Both the position numbers and the translations under genes were made by a program. Shown piece by piece: positions 8,836 through 17,696 of a stretch of DNA of 64,000 nucleotides (the stretch's first letter is position 1; every line of letters begins with the position of its first letter). Source of the stretch: Xaviernesmea oryzae (GTDB lineage Bacteria > Pseudomonadota > Alphaproteobacteria > Rhizobiales > Rhizobiaceae); NCBI RefSeq assembly GCF_900177415.1, contig NZ_FXAF01000006.1, forward strand, positions 892,001 through 956,000, written 5' to 3'. The notes beneath the pieces are model-generated. The model saw nothing but the letters and a program-made list of their open reading frames with translations. It was not told the origin of the DNA and did not search any database.

Positions 8836-9128
8836 GCCCGTTCTCCGCCTTTGGACGTTGCAGGCATGCAGAATCCTTCCACCTTTGCTGCAGACATCAT
8901 TCCGCAACACCCACTACATCTATGCTTGAGGTGACTAGTTCCGCCGCATGCAGTCTAGTAATTGACGATTAACCTAGTGTGAGGCTGACTCCGTGGCAAG
9001 AGTCGGGAGAATCTGCAGGAATCGATTTCTTGGTTTTCCCCAACTTGCTGTTGGAGAGAGTCATTTTTGTCACATATGCAGGCGCCTGCCTGTTTCTTTA
9101 GCAAAGCCGGCTAAGATGCCGGGCTTTG
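8836..9128. promoter_or_regulatory. gcrA upstream region with GANTC cluster
   Basis: This gene-free interval upstream of gcrA contains six GANTC sites (CcrM methylation target): 8871, 8987, 9000, 9009, 9019 and 9058. Five of them fall within 76 bp (8987-9062). At a random expectation of about one per 256 bp this is a marked excess. The placement, 150-230 bp upstream of gcrA, suggests that gcrA transcription responds to methylation state; that is an inference from the known GcrA/CcrM circuit. A further stem-loop with AAAGCC/GGCTTT arms lies at about 9104-9127. Confidence 0.6.
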
Positions 9129-9157
9129 TTGACATTCGGGCCCTAAACCCCGATAGT
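9129..9157 (+). promoter_or_regulatory. Putative sigma70 promoter of argD
   Basis: A perfect -35 hexamer TTGACA (9129-9134) is separated by 17 bp from GATAGT (9152-9157; 4 of 6 matches to TATAAT). The predicted transcript would begin near 9164, directly at a stem-loop. Confidence 0.55.
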
Positions 9158-9163
9158 GCCCCC

Positions 9164-9215
9164 GCCGCCCCATTGGGCGGCATTTTTGATTTTTCCGGCC
9201 GTTTTGGCCGGTCTT
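9164..9215 (+). other. Tandem stem-loops in the argD leader
   Basis: Two hairpins lie back to back between the putative argD promoter and the ribosome binding site: GCCGCCC (9164-9170) with GGGCGGC (9175-9181), followed by ATTTTTGATTTTT, and CCGGCC (9195-9200) with GGCCGG (9206-9211), followed by TCTTT. The first looks like an intrinsic terminator placed at the 5' end of the transcript. It could be an attenuator, a 5' stabiliser, or the terminator of an unseen short transcript. Confidence 0.5.
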
Positions 9216-9243
9216 TCGGATTGCCTAGAGGAGTGATGTCGCC

Positions 9244-10440
9244 ATGGCTGAAGCCGCGCTTTTCGACACCTTTGCCCGGGCCCCGTTGCGCTTCGAACGC
9301 GGCGAGGGCGTATGGCTCGTGACGGAAAGCGGCGAGCGATATCTCGATTTCGGATCGGGCGTCGCGGTCAACTCGCTCGGCCATGCCCATCCCCATCTCG
9401 TCGGGGCGCTGAAGGCTCAGGCCGAGAAGGTCTGGCACACCTCCAATCTCTATGAAGTGCCGGGCCAGGAGACCCTGTCGCGTCGCCTCGCCGAGAAATC
9501 CTTCGCGGACAAGGTGTTCTTCACGAATTCCGGTGCGGAGGCGCTGGAATGCGCCATCAAGACGGCCCGCCGGTACCAGTATGTGAAGGGCCATCCGGAA
9601 CGTTTCCATATCGTGACCTTCGAAGGGGCCTTCCACGGCCGCACGCTTGCGACCATCGCCGCCGGCGGTCAGGCGAAGTATCTGGAAGGCTTCGGGCCGA
9701 AGGTCGAAGGGTTCGACCAGGTGCCTTTCGGCGACCTGGAGGCGCTGAAAGCCGTCGTCACGGAAAAGACGGCTGCGATCCTCATCGAGCCGATCCAGGG
9801 CGAGGGCGGCATCCGTCCGGTTCCGAAGGAATTCCTGCAGGCGCTGCGCAAGATCTGCGATGACAACGGCCTGCTCCTGGTTTTCGACGAGGTGCAGACG
9901 GGCGTCGGCCGCACCGGCAAGCTCTTTGCCTACGAATGGTCGGGCGTCACGCCGGATATCATGGCGCTTGCCAAGGGCATCGGCGGCGGTTTCCCGCTCG
10001 GCGCCTGCCTCGCGACCGCGGACGCGGCTTCGGGCATGACGGCCGGCACCCATGGCACGACCTATGGCGGCAATCCGCTCGCCGTCGCCGTCGGCAATGC
10101 CGTTCTGGACGTGATCGTGGACGACGGGTTTCTTCAGCATGTCCGCGACGTGGCCCTTGTCTTCCGACAGGGGCTCGCAGCGCTCAAGGATCGCTTCCCG
10201 AACGTCATCGAGGACGTCCGCGGCGAAGGCCTGTTGCTGGGCGTCAAGGCCAAGGTGCCCGCCGGCGATCTCGTCGTCGCCATGCGCAACGAACATCTGC
10301 TGGGCGTCCCGGCCGGCGACAATGTGGTGCGCCTCCTGCCGCCGCTGACCGTCACCGCCGAGGAGGCCCGCGAGGGGCTTGCCCGCCTTGAAAAGGCGGC
10401 GGAAAAGCTTTCCTCCGCTGAACTAAAGAAATCCGCCTGA
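9244..10440 (+). CDS. argD: Acetylornithine aminotransferase
   Basis: PLP-dependent class III aminotransferase converting N-acetylglutamate semialdehyde to N-acetylornithine in arginine synthesis. The 398-residue product shows [11 protein letters not shown], the phosphate-binding [13 protein letters not shown], the aspartate of [14 protein letters not shown] and the Schiff-base Lys244 in [19 protein letters not shown] precedes the ATG. argF follows 54 bp downstream on the same strand, the usual rhizobial argD-argF pair. Some rhizobial ArgD proteins also act on succinyldiaminopimelate; the sequence does not settle this. Confidence 0.95.
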   Translation: MAEAALFDTFARAPLRFERGEGVWLVTESGERYLDFGSGVAVNSLGHAHPHLVGALKAQAEKVWHTSNLYEVPGQETLSRRLAEKSFADKVFFTNSGAEALECAIKTARRYQYVKGHPERFHIVTFEGAFHGRTLATIAAGGQAKYLEGFGPKVEGFDQVPFGDLEALKAVVTEKTAAILIEPIQGEGGIRPVPKEFLQALRKICDDNGLLLVFDEVQTGVGRTGKLFAYEWSGVTPDIMALAKGIGGGFPLGACLATADAASGMTAGTHGTTYGGNPLAVAVGNAVLDVIVDDGFLQHVRDVALVFRQGLAALKDRFPNVIEDVRGEGLLLGVKAKVPAGDLVVAMRNEHLLGVPAGDNVVRLLPPLTVTAEEAREGLARLEKAAEKLSSAELKKSA

Positions 10441-10494
10441 GGGGCAGGAAGAGGGCGCCATTCGATGGTTCCCTCTCGATAGGGAACCGTTAAG

Positions 10495-11412
10495 ATGGCC
10501 GCACCGAAGCATTTTCTCGATCTTTCCGCCATGTCCTCGGCGGATCTCAGGACGATCCTCGACGACGCCAAGACGCGCAAGCAGGCGACCAAGGCCGGCA
10601 CGGCGGAAAAGCCGCTTGCCGGCAAGATGCTGGCGATGATCTTCGAAAAACCGTCGACGCGCACCCGCGTCTCCTTCGATGTCGGCATGCGCCAGCTCGG
10701 CGGCGAGACGCTTTTCCTCTCCGGCACCGAGATGCAGCTCGGCCGCGCCGAAACGATCGGCGATACGGCAAAGGTCCTGTCCCGCTATGTCGATGCGATC
10801 ATGATCCGCACCACGGACCACGCGCGCCTCGTCGAAATGGCCGAGCATGCGACCGTGCCGGTCATCAACGGCCTGACGGACGACACGCATCCCTGCCAGA
10901 TCATGGCCGATCTGATGACCTTCGAGGAGCATCGCGGTTCGGTAAAGGGCAAGACCTTCGCCTGGACCGGCGACGGCAACAATGTGCTGCATTCCTTCGT
11001 GGAAGGGGCTGCCCGCTTCGGCTACCGCATGAACATGGCGGTGCCGATGGGGTCCGAGCCGCATGACAAGTTCCTGAACTGGGCCCGCAACAACGGCGGC
11101 GACATCATGCTTTGCCACGATGCCGAGCGCGCCGTAGACGGTGTCGATCTCGTGGTCACGGATACCTGGGTCTCGATGAACCAGGAGCACAAGGCGCGCG
11201 GCCACAACATCTTCCAGCCCTATCAGGTCAACGGGGCGCTGATGAAGCGGGCCAACAAGGATGCGCTGTTCATGCACTGCCTGCCGGCCCATCGCGGCGA
11301 GGAAGTCACGGATGAGGTTATCGACGGCCCGCAGTCGGTGGTCTTCGATGAGGCGGAAAACCGCCTGCATGCCCAGAAGTCCATCCTCGCCTGGTGTTTC
11401 GGCGCCGTCTGA
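10495..11412 (+). CDS. argF: Ornithine carbamoyltransferase
   Basis: Joins carbamoyl phosphate and ornithine to give citrulline. The 305-residue product has the carbamoyl-phosphate motif STRTRVSFD (Ser54 onward), HPCQIMADL, the ornithine-binding DTWVSM segment and the catalytic [11 protein letters not shown]. Size and motifs are those of anabolic OTCase. It is co-directional with argD, 54 bp downstream. The gap holds a short inverted repeat ending in a run-up to the ATG (GGGAACCGTTAAG). A modest stem-loop follows the gene. Confidence 0.96.
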   Translation: MAAPKHFLDLSAMSSADLRTILDDAKTRKQATKAGTAEKPLAGKMLAMIFEKPSTRTRVSFDVGMRQLGGETLFLSGTEMQLGRAETIGDTAKVLSRYVDAIMIRTTDHARLVEMAEHATVPVINGLTDDTHPCQIMADLMTFEEHRGSVKGKTFAWTGDGNNVLHSFVEGAARFGYRMNMAVPMGSEPHDKFLNWARNNGGDIMLCHDAERAVDGVDLVVTDTWVSMNQEHKARGHNIFQPYQVNGALMKRANKDALFMHCLPAHRGEEVTDEVIDGPQSVVFDEAENRLHAQKSILAWCFGAV

Positions 11413-11441
11413 GGCCTGCCGGCCGCCTTGATTTTTGAAGG

Positions 11442-11465
11442 AGCCGGTCCCATCTACCGGCTTTC
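11442..11465 (+). terminator. Possible terminator after argF
   Basis: AGCCGGT (11442-11448) and ACCGGCT (11456-11462) form a 7-bp stem followed by only two or three T residues, 29 bp beyond the argF stop. Confidence 0.4.
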
Positions 11466-11591
11466 AAATGTGCCGCATCCCTCTGGGGACGGCGGCGCTT
11501 CAACATACATCGTCGACCTCGTTCCGGCAGGCTCAGCGGTTCCGCTCGGGCCTGCGCATGTGTAAAGGTATCGGCGTGAAGGAGTTAAGTC

Positions 11592-12578
11592 ATGGCCGAA
11601 GCGACTGTGGAACTGAACGATCTCGACTTTGCCGGAGACGACCGCGTCGTGCCTTTCCAGGTGGAAGGGCTGGATGTCCGCGGCCGGGCGGTGCAGCTCG
11701 GGCCGCTCCTCAATGCCATTCTCGGCCGCCATGAATATCCGGCCCCGGTCGCGCGGCTGCTGGCGGAAGCGATCGTGCTGACGGCTCTGCTCGGCACGTC
11801 GCTGAAGTTCGACGGCAAGTTCACGGTCCAGACCAAGGGCGACGGCCCAGTCGATCTCCTGGTTGCGGACTTCTCGACGCCGGATGCGCTGCGCGCCTAT
11901 GCCCGTTATGACGAGGAAGCGCTGGCCGCTGCCGTCGAAGAGGGCAGGACCTCGCCTCCCGATCTTCTCGGGCGCGGCGTGCTCGCCTTCACCATCGATC
12001 AGGGCCGCGGCATGCAGCCCTACCAGGGCATCGTGCCGCTCGACGGGTCTTCGCTCGAAGAGATCGCCGGCGTTTATTTCCGCCAGTCGGAGCAGATCCC
12101 GACCAAGGTGCGCCTCGGCGTGGCCGAGCTTTTCGACCGCGATGCCGAAGGCAAGCCGCGTCACAACTGGCGGGCGGGCGGCCTCGTGGCGCAGTTCCTG
12201 CCGCAGGCCCCGGAGCGCATGCGCCAGCCGGACCTGCATGGCGGCGACGGCGACGACCGCGAGACGGATATTGCCGACGACGCCTGGACGGAAGCCCGTT
12301 CCCTGGTCGAGACCATCGACACGGACGAACTCACCGATCCACAAGTTGCGATCGAACGCCTGCTCTTCCGCCTCTTCCATGAACGGGGCGTGCGGGTCTA
12401 CGAACCGCAGACGGTTCACGACCGCTGCAGTTGCTCGCGCGAGAAGATCAAGAGCGTGCTCGCCGGCTTCACCGCCGAGGAGATCGAGGCGAGCCAGGAA
12501 GACGGCCAGATCGCCGTCACCTGCGAATTCTGCTCGACCACCTATCGCTACGAAGCCGCCGAATTCGCCGCTGCGTGA
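11592..12578 (+). CDS. hslO: Hsp33 redox-regulated chaperone
   Basis: Holdase chaperone switched on by oxidation of a zinc centre. The 328-residue product contains the Hsp33 core (LLGTSLKFDGKFTVQTKGDG, RAYARYD) and the C-terminal zinc ligands Cys279-x-Cys281 (DRCSCS) and Cys311-x2-Cys314 (CEFC). The family usually has these four cysteines in this spacing, so redox control should be intact. GGAGTTAAGTC precedes the ATG. It follows argF by 179 bp and is probably transcribed on its own. Confidence 0.95.
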   Translation: MAEATVELNDLDFAGDDRVVPFQVEGLDVRGRAVQLGPLLNAILGRHEYPAPVARLLAEAIVLTALLGTSLKFDGKFTVQTKGDGPVDLLVADFSTPDALRAYARYDEEALAAAVEEGRTSPPDLLGRGVLAFTIDQGRGMQPYQGIVPLDGSSLEEIAGVYFRQSEQIPTKVRLGVAELFDRDAEGKPRHNWRAGGLVAQFLPQAPERMRQPDLHGGDGDDRETDIADDAWTEARSLVETIDTDELTDPQVAIERLLFRLFHERGVRVYEPQTVHDRCSCSREKIKSVLAGFTAEEIEASQEDGQIAVTCEFCSTTYRYEAAEFAAA

Positions 12579-12606
12579 TTTCCAATGGCAGTGATGATAG
12601 GTGATT

Positions 12607-12745
12607 GCCCCTCACCCTAACCTCTCCCCGCAAGCGGGGAGAGGGGACGTGCCATGCGTATCGTCGGCGTTTTTTGGAAAACGGTGCGGTATCTGTCCTT
12701 CTCCTCGCAAGCGGGGAGAAGGTGCCCGGCAGGGCGGATGAGGGG
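12607..12745. repeat. RIME-like composite palindrome, copy A
   Basis: Two palindromes facing each other inside inverted ends: CCCCTCACCC at the left and GGATGAGGGG at the right. The left half contains CCTCTCCCCGC (12621-12631) pairing perfectly with GCGGGGAGAGG (12634-12644). The right half contains CCTTCTCCTCGC (12697-12708) pairing with GCGGGGAGAAGG (12711-12722), one mismatch, then TGCCCGGCAGGGC. The same arrangement recurs at 32159-32299 and, reversed, at 47399-47522. The layout matches Rhizobium intergenic mosaic elements (RIME). Confidence 0.8.
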
Positions 12746-12792
12746 TAATCCCGTAAGCGGTCGTCCTACCTCCGCTTGGACGAAGAGAACTT

Positions 12793-14367
12793 TCACGGCG
12801 CCGTGCACTCGAAATTGGCCCCGTCCTTGAGATCGCCGCTGCCGGAATATTTCGCCACCTGCGGATAGGGGCAGAGCGGGCGGGTCATGGCCGGCTTGCC
12901 GTCCTTCATCTGGCTCGCCTGGATCACCTCGGGCGCCTTGCCGTTTTCGACCCAGTCCATCAGCGGCGTGAAGGCGTCGAAGACGTCCGTGCCGTAGCCC
13001 ATGCTGCAGTGGAACATGCCGGGCACCATGAAGAGGCGGTAGAATTCCGCCGTCCGGTCCGCGCCCATCGTTTTGCGGACGGATTCATAGTAGTTGACGC
13101 CCATCATCGGGTTGAGCGCCGGGTCCGACCAGCCGAAATAGGTGATCATCCGCCCGCCGCGCTTTTCGAATTCGCTAAGGTCCGGATTGGTGGCGTCGAC
13201 GATCTCCCGGATCATGCCGATCTTCGGATATTCCTTGTCGAAATCGAAGGTCTTCCAGTCGATCGCCTTGCCGGAGGCGGGCAGCATGGCCATGTTCTTC
13301 ACGAAAGTCTCGCCATAGGCGAGCTGCCGGCTCGGTCCCTCTTCGGAAACCATCCACATGTCCCAGCCGCTCGTACCGGAGGCGTCGACGCCCTCGGTGC
13401 CGAACTGCACGCCGGGAAACACCGTCTCGCCCTTGATCTTCACGCCGCCGGCCAGTGTCTTCAGCGTTTCCACCTGCGCATTGGTGAAGCAGTCGGAACC
13501 GCCGGCTTCGCAGATCTTCAGATCCTTGGCCGGATCGAAATTGCACTGGCGCGGATCGGCGATCAGCCCGTCCTTGGCGCCGTCGATCCCGTCGCACTTG
13601 TCCATCACCGCCTTGGCCAGCGCGGGAAGCTGCGCCCTGCTGATCGGCGCTTTCAGGAGCGCCTGGGCGTTCCAGACGCCCCAGATCTGCGTGTTGGTGA
13701 GGTCGAGCACCGGCGCACCGGCCAGGATGCCGTCGAAATCGCCGGGATAACGCTGCGCCGAGATAAGCCCCTGGCGGCCGCCGGTCGAGCAGCCGTCCCA
13801 GTAGGAGAAGGAAGGATGCCGGTCGTAATAGCGCGCGGCGATCGCCTTGGCGGTCCCGACCGTCACATGCACGGCCCGGGAACCGTAATCGATCAGAAGG
13901 TCGAGATCCTGGGCGAAATCGCCGAGCTTGTAGGTGACGGCGTCATGGCCGGTATTCTGCTGAACCGTCAGGAAGCCCTTCGAAAGGGCGGCGTTGCGGG
14001 TCGTGATACGCGATGGAGCCGCAAGGTCCTCGCCGGCATAGCCCCCGTTGCCGAACATGTAGAGCCGCCGGTTCCAGTCGTCGGGCAGCGTGATCTCGAA
14101 ACGGATCTGCGGGCGGATATAGCCCGTCACCTGGCAATGTCCCGGCACGGAGCCGACGCCCGCCACATGCCTGGCCTTCAGCGTCGTGACGTCGGCGAAG
14201 GACTGGCCGTTCAGCATGCCGCAGGCGATCTGCGGCGAGACGGTCGCGGCCGAAAGATCAGGCCTGTCCTTCTGATCGATGAAGCTGCTTTTGTTCTGGG
14301 CGAGCGCAGGGCTGAACGCCGCCAGCGCCAGCAGGGCACAGGACGCAGATAGAATGAGCCTTGTCAC
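12793..14367 (-). CDS. Tannase/feruloyl esterase-family exported hydrolase
   Basis: Alpha/beta-hydrolase that would cleave ester bonds of plant phenolics outside the cytoplasm. I start at GTG 14367 because GGGAGGAG sits 5 bases upstream; a TTG further up would place that site inside the gene. The product is 524 residues with a signal peptide (MTRLILSASCALLALAAF ending SPALAQ). The nucleophile motif is DGCSTGGRQG, with the Cys next to Ser that in this family pairs with a Cys beside the catalytic His (MFHCSMG near the C-terminus). PGDFDGILAGAP and the acidic residue in GWSDPALNP are also typical. It stands alone; the substrate is not determined. Confidence 0.85.
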   Translation of the reverse strand: MTRLILSASCALLALAAFSPALAQNKSSFIDQKDRPDLSAATVSPQIACGMLNGQSFADVTTLKARHVAGVGSVPGHCQVTGYIRPQIRFEITLPDDWNRRLYMFGNGGYAGEDLAAPSRITTRNAALSKGFLTVQQNTGHDAVTYKLGDFAQDLDLLIDYGSRAVHVTVGTAKAIAARYYDRHPSFSYWDGCSTGGRQGLISAQRYPGDFDGILAGAPVLDLTNTQIWGVWNAQALLKAPISRAQLPALAKAVMDKCDGIDGAKDGLIADPRQCNFDPAKDLKICEAGGSDCFTNAQVETLKTLAGGVKIKGETVFPGVQFGTEGVDASGTSGWDMWMVSEEGPSRQLAYGETFVKNMAMLPASGKAIDWKTFDFDKEYPKIGMIREIVDATNPDLSEFEKRGGRMITYFGWSDPALNPMMGVNYYESVRKTMGADRTAEFYRLFMVPGMFHCSMGYGTDVFDAFTPLMDWVENGKAPEVIQASQMKDGKPAMTRPLCPYPQVAKYSGSGDLKDGANFECTAP

Positions 14368-14478
14368 AGGTTCTCCTCCCAAAGACCGTTTGACGGCGTG
14401 AGCATGCCGAAGATGCGGGGAGGCAACAAATAGAAAAGCCGAAGCGGTCCATAACTTATCGGCTGCGGATGGCCCGCT

Positions 14479-14871
14479 TCAGTTCAGCACCCGAAGGAGG
14501 CCGGGCGAATCCAGCGAGAAGGCGGGGATCGTCACCTTGAAGGTCTCGCCTTCGTCCGTCTGCATGTCGTAGTGGCCGAACATCATGCCCGATGGCGTGT
14601 CGAGCGGGCAGCCCGAGGAATATTCGTAGGAATCGCCGGGCTGCAGCCGCGGCTGCTCGCCCACGACGCCGGGCCCGTCGACCTCGTCCACCACGCCGTT
14701 CTGGTCGGTGATGTGCCAGTAGCGATGCACCAGCCGTACGGAAACGGGCGAATGGTTTTCGATGACGATGCGGTAGCCCCAGACATAGCGGCTCTCTTCC
14801 GGACTGGATTGCTCCTCCAGATAGTAGGGCTCGACGGCGACTTCGATGTCTTTTGTCCGGGCGCGATACAT
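14479..14871 (-). CDS. apaG: ApaG (DUF525) protein
   Basis: Small all-beta cytoplasmic protein of 130 residues. Start [11 protein letters not shown] at 14871 follows GAGGTGCAAC and matches family starts; five upstream codons are probably untranslated. Recognisable motifs are [40 protein letters not shown] and [17 protein letters not shown]. The biochemical role of ApaG is unsettled; fibronectin-III-like fold and links to diadenosine tetraphosphate metabolism come from other species. It is transcribed towards metZ's stop, 155 bp away, and may be separate from it. Confidence 0.93.
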   Translation of the reverse strand: MYRARTKDIEVAVEPYYLEEQSSPEESRYVWGYRIVIENHSPVSVRLVHRYWHITDQNGVVDEVDGPGVVGEQPRLQPGDSYEYSSGCPLDTPSGMMFGHYDMQTDEGETFKVTIPAFSLDSPGLLRVLN

Positions 14872-15026
14872 GTTGCACCTCAACAATGCTCAGGCATCCG
14901 ATATTGTACCTGATTACCGGAACGTCAAGAAATCTCGCGGCTTGAACAACCGGGTGTGAGCGTTTCTTGAAGTTAGGGATAACTGATATGGTGAATCCGG
15001 TAAGCCCGGATTCACCATGACGGATC

Positions 15027-16211
15027 TCAGGCCGCGATCTTGGAGAGCGCCTTGGCGAAATCCTCGATCAGATCCTCGGTATCTTCGATGCCGGCGGAGA
15101 GGCGCACGGTGCCGGGCGAGATGCCGAGCTCGGCGCGGGCCTCGTCCGTGAGGTTCTTGTGCGTCGTCGTCGCCGGATGGGTGATCAGGCTGCGCGTGTC
15201 GCCGAGATTGTTGGAGATCGTGACGATATCGAGCGCGTTCTGGAACTTGAACGCCGCTTCCTTGCCGCCCTTCAGCTCGAAGCAGACCAGCGTCGAGCCG
15301 CCTTTCATCTGCTTGGCGATGATATCGGCCTGCGGATGGTCCTTGCGGCCGGGATAGATGACGCGGGCGACCTGTTTCTGCTCGGCGAGGAAGTCGGCGA
15401 TCTTCGAGGCGTTCGCCGTCTGCTGCTTCACGCGCAGCGGCAGCGTCTCCACGCCCTTCAGAAGCGTCCAGGCGTTGAACGGCGACATGGCCGGGCCGGT
15501 ATGGCGGAAATAGTCGTGCAGGTTCTCGTCGATCCAGGCCTTGTCGGAAAGCACGACGCCCCCGAGGCAGCGGCCCTGGCCGTCGATATGCTTGGTCGCC
15601 GAATAGACGACGACATGCGCGCCGAGCTCCAGCGGCTTCTGGAAGAGGGGGGTCGCGAAGACGTTGTCGACCACCACCTTGGCGCCGATCTGGTTCGCGA
15701 GTTTCGCGACGCCGGCGATATCGATCACTTCAAGCGTCGGATTGGTCGGGCTTTCCAGGAAGAAGACCTTGGTCTTCGGCGTGATCGCCTTTTCCCAGTT
15801 TTCCAGATGGCGGCCGTCGACCAGCGTGCAGTCGATGCCGTATTTCGGCGCGAGCGTTTCGACCACCCAGCGGCAGGAGCCGAAGAGGGCGCGGGCGGCG
15901 ACGATATGGTCTCCGGCCTTGAGCTGGCAGAGGATCGCGGCCGTGACGGCGGCCATGCCGGATGCGGTGGCGCGGGCGTCTTCCGCCCCTTCCAGCATGC
16001 ACATGCGCTTCTCGAACATGTCGTTGGTCGGGCTGCCGTAACGGGCATAGATGAAGCCGTCGGTCTCGCCTTTGAAGCGCGCCTCGGCAGCTTCCGACGT
16101 GTCGTAGACGAAGCCCTGGGTCAGGTAGATCGCCTCGGACATCTCGCCGTATTGCGAACGCAGAGTGCCCCCGTGAACGAGCTGGGTTGCCGGGCGCCAT
16201 GTCTTGGTCAT
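15027..16211 (-). CDS. metZ: O-succinylhomoserine sulfhydrylase
   Basis: PLP-dependent enzyme making homocysteine directly from O-succinylhomoserine and sulfide in methionine synthesis. The product is 394 residues from ATG 16211 (MTKTWRPATQ), preceded by GGGGATTAGC. Visible motifs are YARYGSPTNDMFE, ATASGMAAV, ESPTNPTLEVIDI, DNVFATP, Schiff-base Lys207 in SATKHIDGQGRCLGG, and THPATTTHKN. The gene lies behind a SAM-II riboswitch and terminator, which fits a methionine-pathway role and separates it from catabolic gamma-lyases. Confidence 0.95.
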   Translation of the reverse strand: MTKTWRPATQLVHGGTLRSQYGEMSEAIYLTQGFVYDTSEAAEARFKGETDGFIYARYGSPTNDMFEKRMCMLEGAEDARATASGMAAVTAAILCQLKAGDHIVAARALFGSCRWVVETLAPKYGIDCTLVDGRHLENWEKAITPKTKVFFLESPTNPTLEVIDIAGVAKLANQIGAKVVVDNVFATPLFQKPLELGAHVVVYSATKHIDGQGRCLGGVVLSDKAWIDENLHDYFRHTGPAMSPFNAWTLLKGVETLPLRVKQQTANASKIADFLAEQKQVARVIYPGRKDHPQADIIAKQMKGGSTLVCFELKGGKEAAFKFQNALDIVTISNNLGDTRSLITHPATTTHKNLTDEARAELGISPGTVRLSAGIEDTEDLIEDFAKALSKIAA

Positions 16212-16234
16212 GCTAATCCCCATTTTCAAACAAC

Positions 16235-16265
16235 AAAAAAACCGGCCGCGAAAGCAGACCGGTTT
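16235..16265 (-). terminator. Intrinsic terminator in the metZ leader
   Basis: On the minus strand AAACCGG and CCGGTTT (plus-strand 16259-16265 and 16239-16245) form a 7-bp stem closed by a 13-base loop and followed by a T-run (16241-16235). It sits directly downstream of the SAM-II aptamer and 24 bases upstream of the metZ start, so it is the likely expression platform for attenuation. Confidence 0.75.
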
Positions 16266-16269
16266 GGCA

Positions 16270-16329
16270 CCCGGTCCTTTTAGCCACTTGTTTAACGTGG
16301 CTGCAAGCCGACCGGCCAAATCACCACGG
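16270..16329 (-). promoter_or_regulatory. SAM-II (metA-type) riboswitch
   Basis: Read on the minus strand, the leader has the alphaproteobacterial SAM-II pattern: CGTGGTGATTTGG, then GGCTTGCAGCCACG, TTAAACAAG, GTGGCTAAAAGG and ACCGG. CGTGG (16328-16324) can pair with CCACG (16300-16296), and CCGGTC (16315-16310) with GACCGG (16276-16271), giving the nested/pseudoknotted layout of this class. A terminator follows. A possible promoter, TTGACG (16367-16362) with 17-bp spacing to TAAGGC, lies upstream. S-adenosylmethionine binding should lower metZ expression. Confidence 0.85.
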
Positions 16330-16412
16330 GATAAAGCTGCCTTACGCCTGCTTGCGGCTTGCGTCAATGGCTTGCATTTGGTTTTGTCGCGCTGAAATAC
16401 GGAAGAGACATG

Positions 16413-17504
16413 ATGGCTCGTGCAACAGGCATTCTGGCAGACCGCGCGATTGCGGCACTTTTCGAAAGCGGACGGCTGATCTCCGAGCGCGAGCTCGATC
16501 GCGACCAGATCCAGCCGGCAAGCCTCGACCTGCGCCTCGGCTCCAAGGCCTTCCGTGTCCGCGCGAGCTTCATGCCGGGCCCGGCCAATCTCGTGTCGGA
16601 CAAGCTCGACCGGTTGAAGCTGCACGTGATCGATCTTTCGGAAGGCGCGGTGCTGGAAACCGGCTGCGTCTATATCGTGCCCTTGATGGAGCGCCTCGAC
16701 CTGCCGGCCGACATGTCCGCCTCGGCCAATCCGAAGAGCTCCACCGGCCGCCTCGACATCTTCACCCGCGTCATCACCGACTACGCGCAGGAATTCGACA
16801 AGATCCCGGCGGGCTATTCCGGCCCGCTCTATCTGGAAATCTCGCCGCGCACCTTTCCGATCGTCGTGCGCCGCGGCTCGCGCCTGTCGCAGATCCGCTT
16901 CCGTGTCGGCAACGCTCTGCTCGGCGAGCCGGAGCTGTTGAAACTTCACGAGGCCGAAACGCTGGTGGCCGCTTCGAAGCCCAACGTCTCCGGCGGCGGC
17001 ATCGCGCTGTCGATCGACCTTTCCGGCGACAAGGAAGGCTTGATCGGCTATCGCGGCAAGCATCACACGGCTGTCGTCGACGTCGACAAGAAGGGCGAGC
17101 ACGACATCTTCGACTTCTGGGAACCGCTCTACAGCCGCGGGCGCAACGAGCTGATCCTCGATCCGGATGAGTTCTACATCCTCGTCTCGCGCGAAGCCGT
17201 GCATGTTCCGCCGCTCTATGCGGCGGAGATGACGCCTTTCGATCCGCTGGTCGGCGAATTCCGCGTCCACTATGCGGGCTTCTTCGATCCGGGTTTCGGC
17301 CACGAGGCGGCCGGCGGCCGCGGCAGCCGCGCGGTGCTGGAAGTGCGCAGCCACGAAGTGCCGTTCATCCTGGAAGACGGCCAGATCGTCGGCCGTCTCG
17401 TCTACGAGCATATGATGGAGCGGCCGGAAGGGCTCTACGGCACCGGCCTCGGATCGAACTACCAGGCGCAGGGGCTCAAACTTTCCAAGCATTTTCGTGT
17501 TTGA
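16413..17504 (+). CDS. dcd: dCTP deaminase, long (two-domain) form
   Basis: Deaminates dCTP to dUTP for thymidylate supply. At 363 residues it is about twice the length of E. coli Dcd (193), as is usual for rhizobial '2'-deoxycytidine 5'-triphosphate deaminase' proteins, and probably holds two beta-barrel units. QPASLDLRLGSKAFRVR and SANPKSSTGRLDIFTRV match the dUTPase/Dcd fold (substrate-binding SS/TGR segment); a second related half starts near YRGKHHTAVVDV. I chose ATG 16413 because GGAAGAG is 5 bases upstream; the adjacent ATG 16410 is too close. It is divergent from metZ. Confidence 0.88.
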   Translation: MARATGILADRAIAALFESGRLISERELDRDQIQPASLDLRLGSKAFRVRASFMPGPANLVSDKLDRLKLHVIDLSEGAVLETGCVYIVPLMERLDLPADMSASANPKSSTGRLDIFTRVITDYAQEFDKIPAGYSGPLYLEISPRTFPIVVRRGSRLSQIRFRVGNALLGEPELLKLHEAETLVAASKPNVSGGGIALSIDLSGDKEGLIGYRGKHHTAVVDVDKKGEHDIFDFWEPLYSRGRNELILDPDEFYILVSREAVHVPPLYAAEMTPFDPLVGEFRVHYAGFFDPGFGHEAAGGRGSRAVLEVRSHEVPFILEDGQIVGRLVYEHMMERPEGLYGTGLGSNYQAQGLKLSKHFRV

Positions 17505-17556
17505 CGCGCCGGCCGCTTGACAGCCGGCGGCATCTGTTGGAAGTCTCGGGACCGAC

Positions 17557-17630
17557 GCGGGTGTAGCTCAATGGTAGAGCAGCAGCTTCCCAAGCTGAAT
17601 ACGAGGGTTCGATTCCCTTCACCCGCTCCA
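17557..17630 (+). tRNA. tRNA-Gly (anticodon CCC)
   Basis: The cloverleaf can be folded by eye: acceptor GCGGGTG with CACCCGC, D-stem GCTC/GAGC, anticodon stem GCAGC/GCTGA (outer pair mismatched) with loop TTCCCAA giving anticodon CCC, and T-arm GAGGG TTCGATT CCCTT. It ends with discriminator T and an encoded CCA. Length is 74 nt including CCA. The gene lies 52 bp behind dcd. Confidence 0.93.
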
Positions 17631-17696
17631 CCTTGATCCTCAGGTCTTTCCGCCGTTTTCTGCCCTCCAGAACAAACCGAGGTTTTACAGACAGTT

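Noticed and set aside
15027-17492. 821-codon extended version of MetZ
   Set aside because: The extra N-terminal part is antisense to dcd and would run through the riboswitch and terminator; the family start is at 16211.
17631-17696. Possible attachment site behind tRNA-Gly
   Set aside because: Short direct repeats (TTTTACA) are present, but there is no duplicated tRNA 3' end, integrase or foreign composition nearby.
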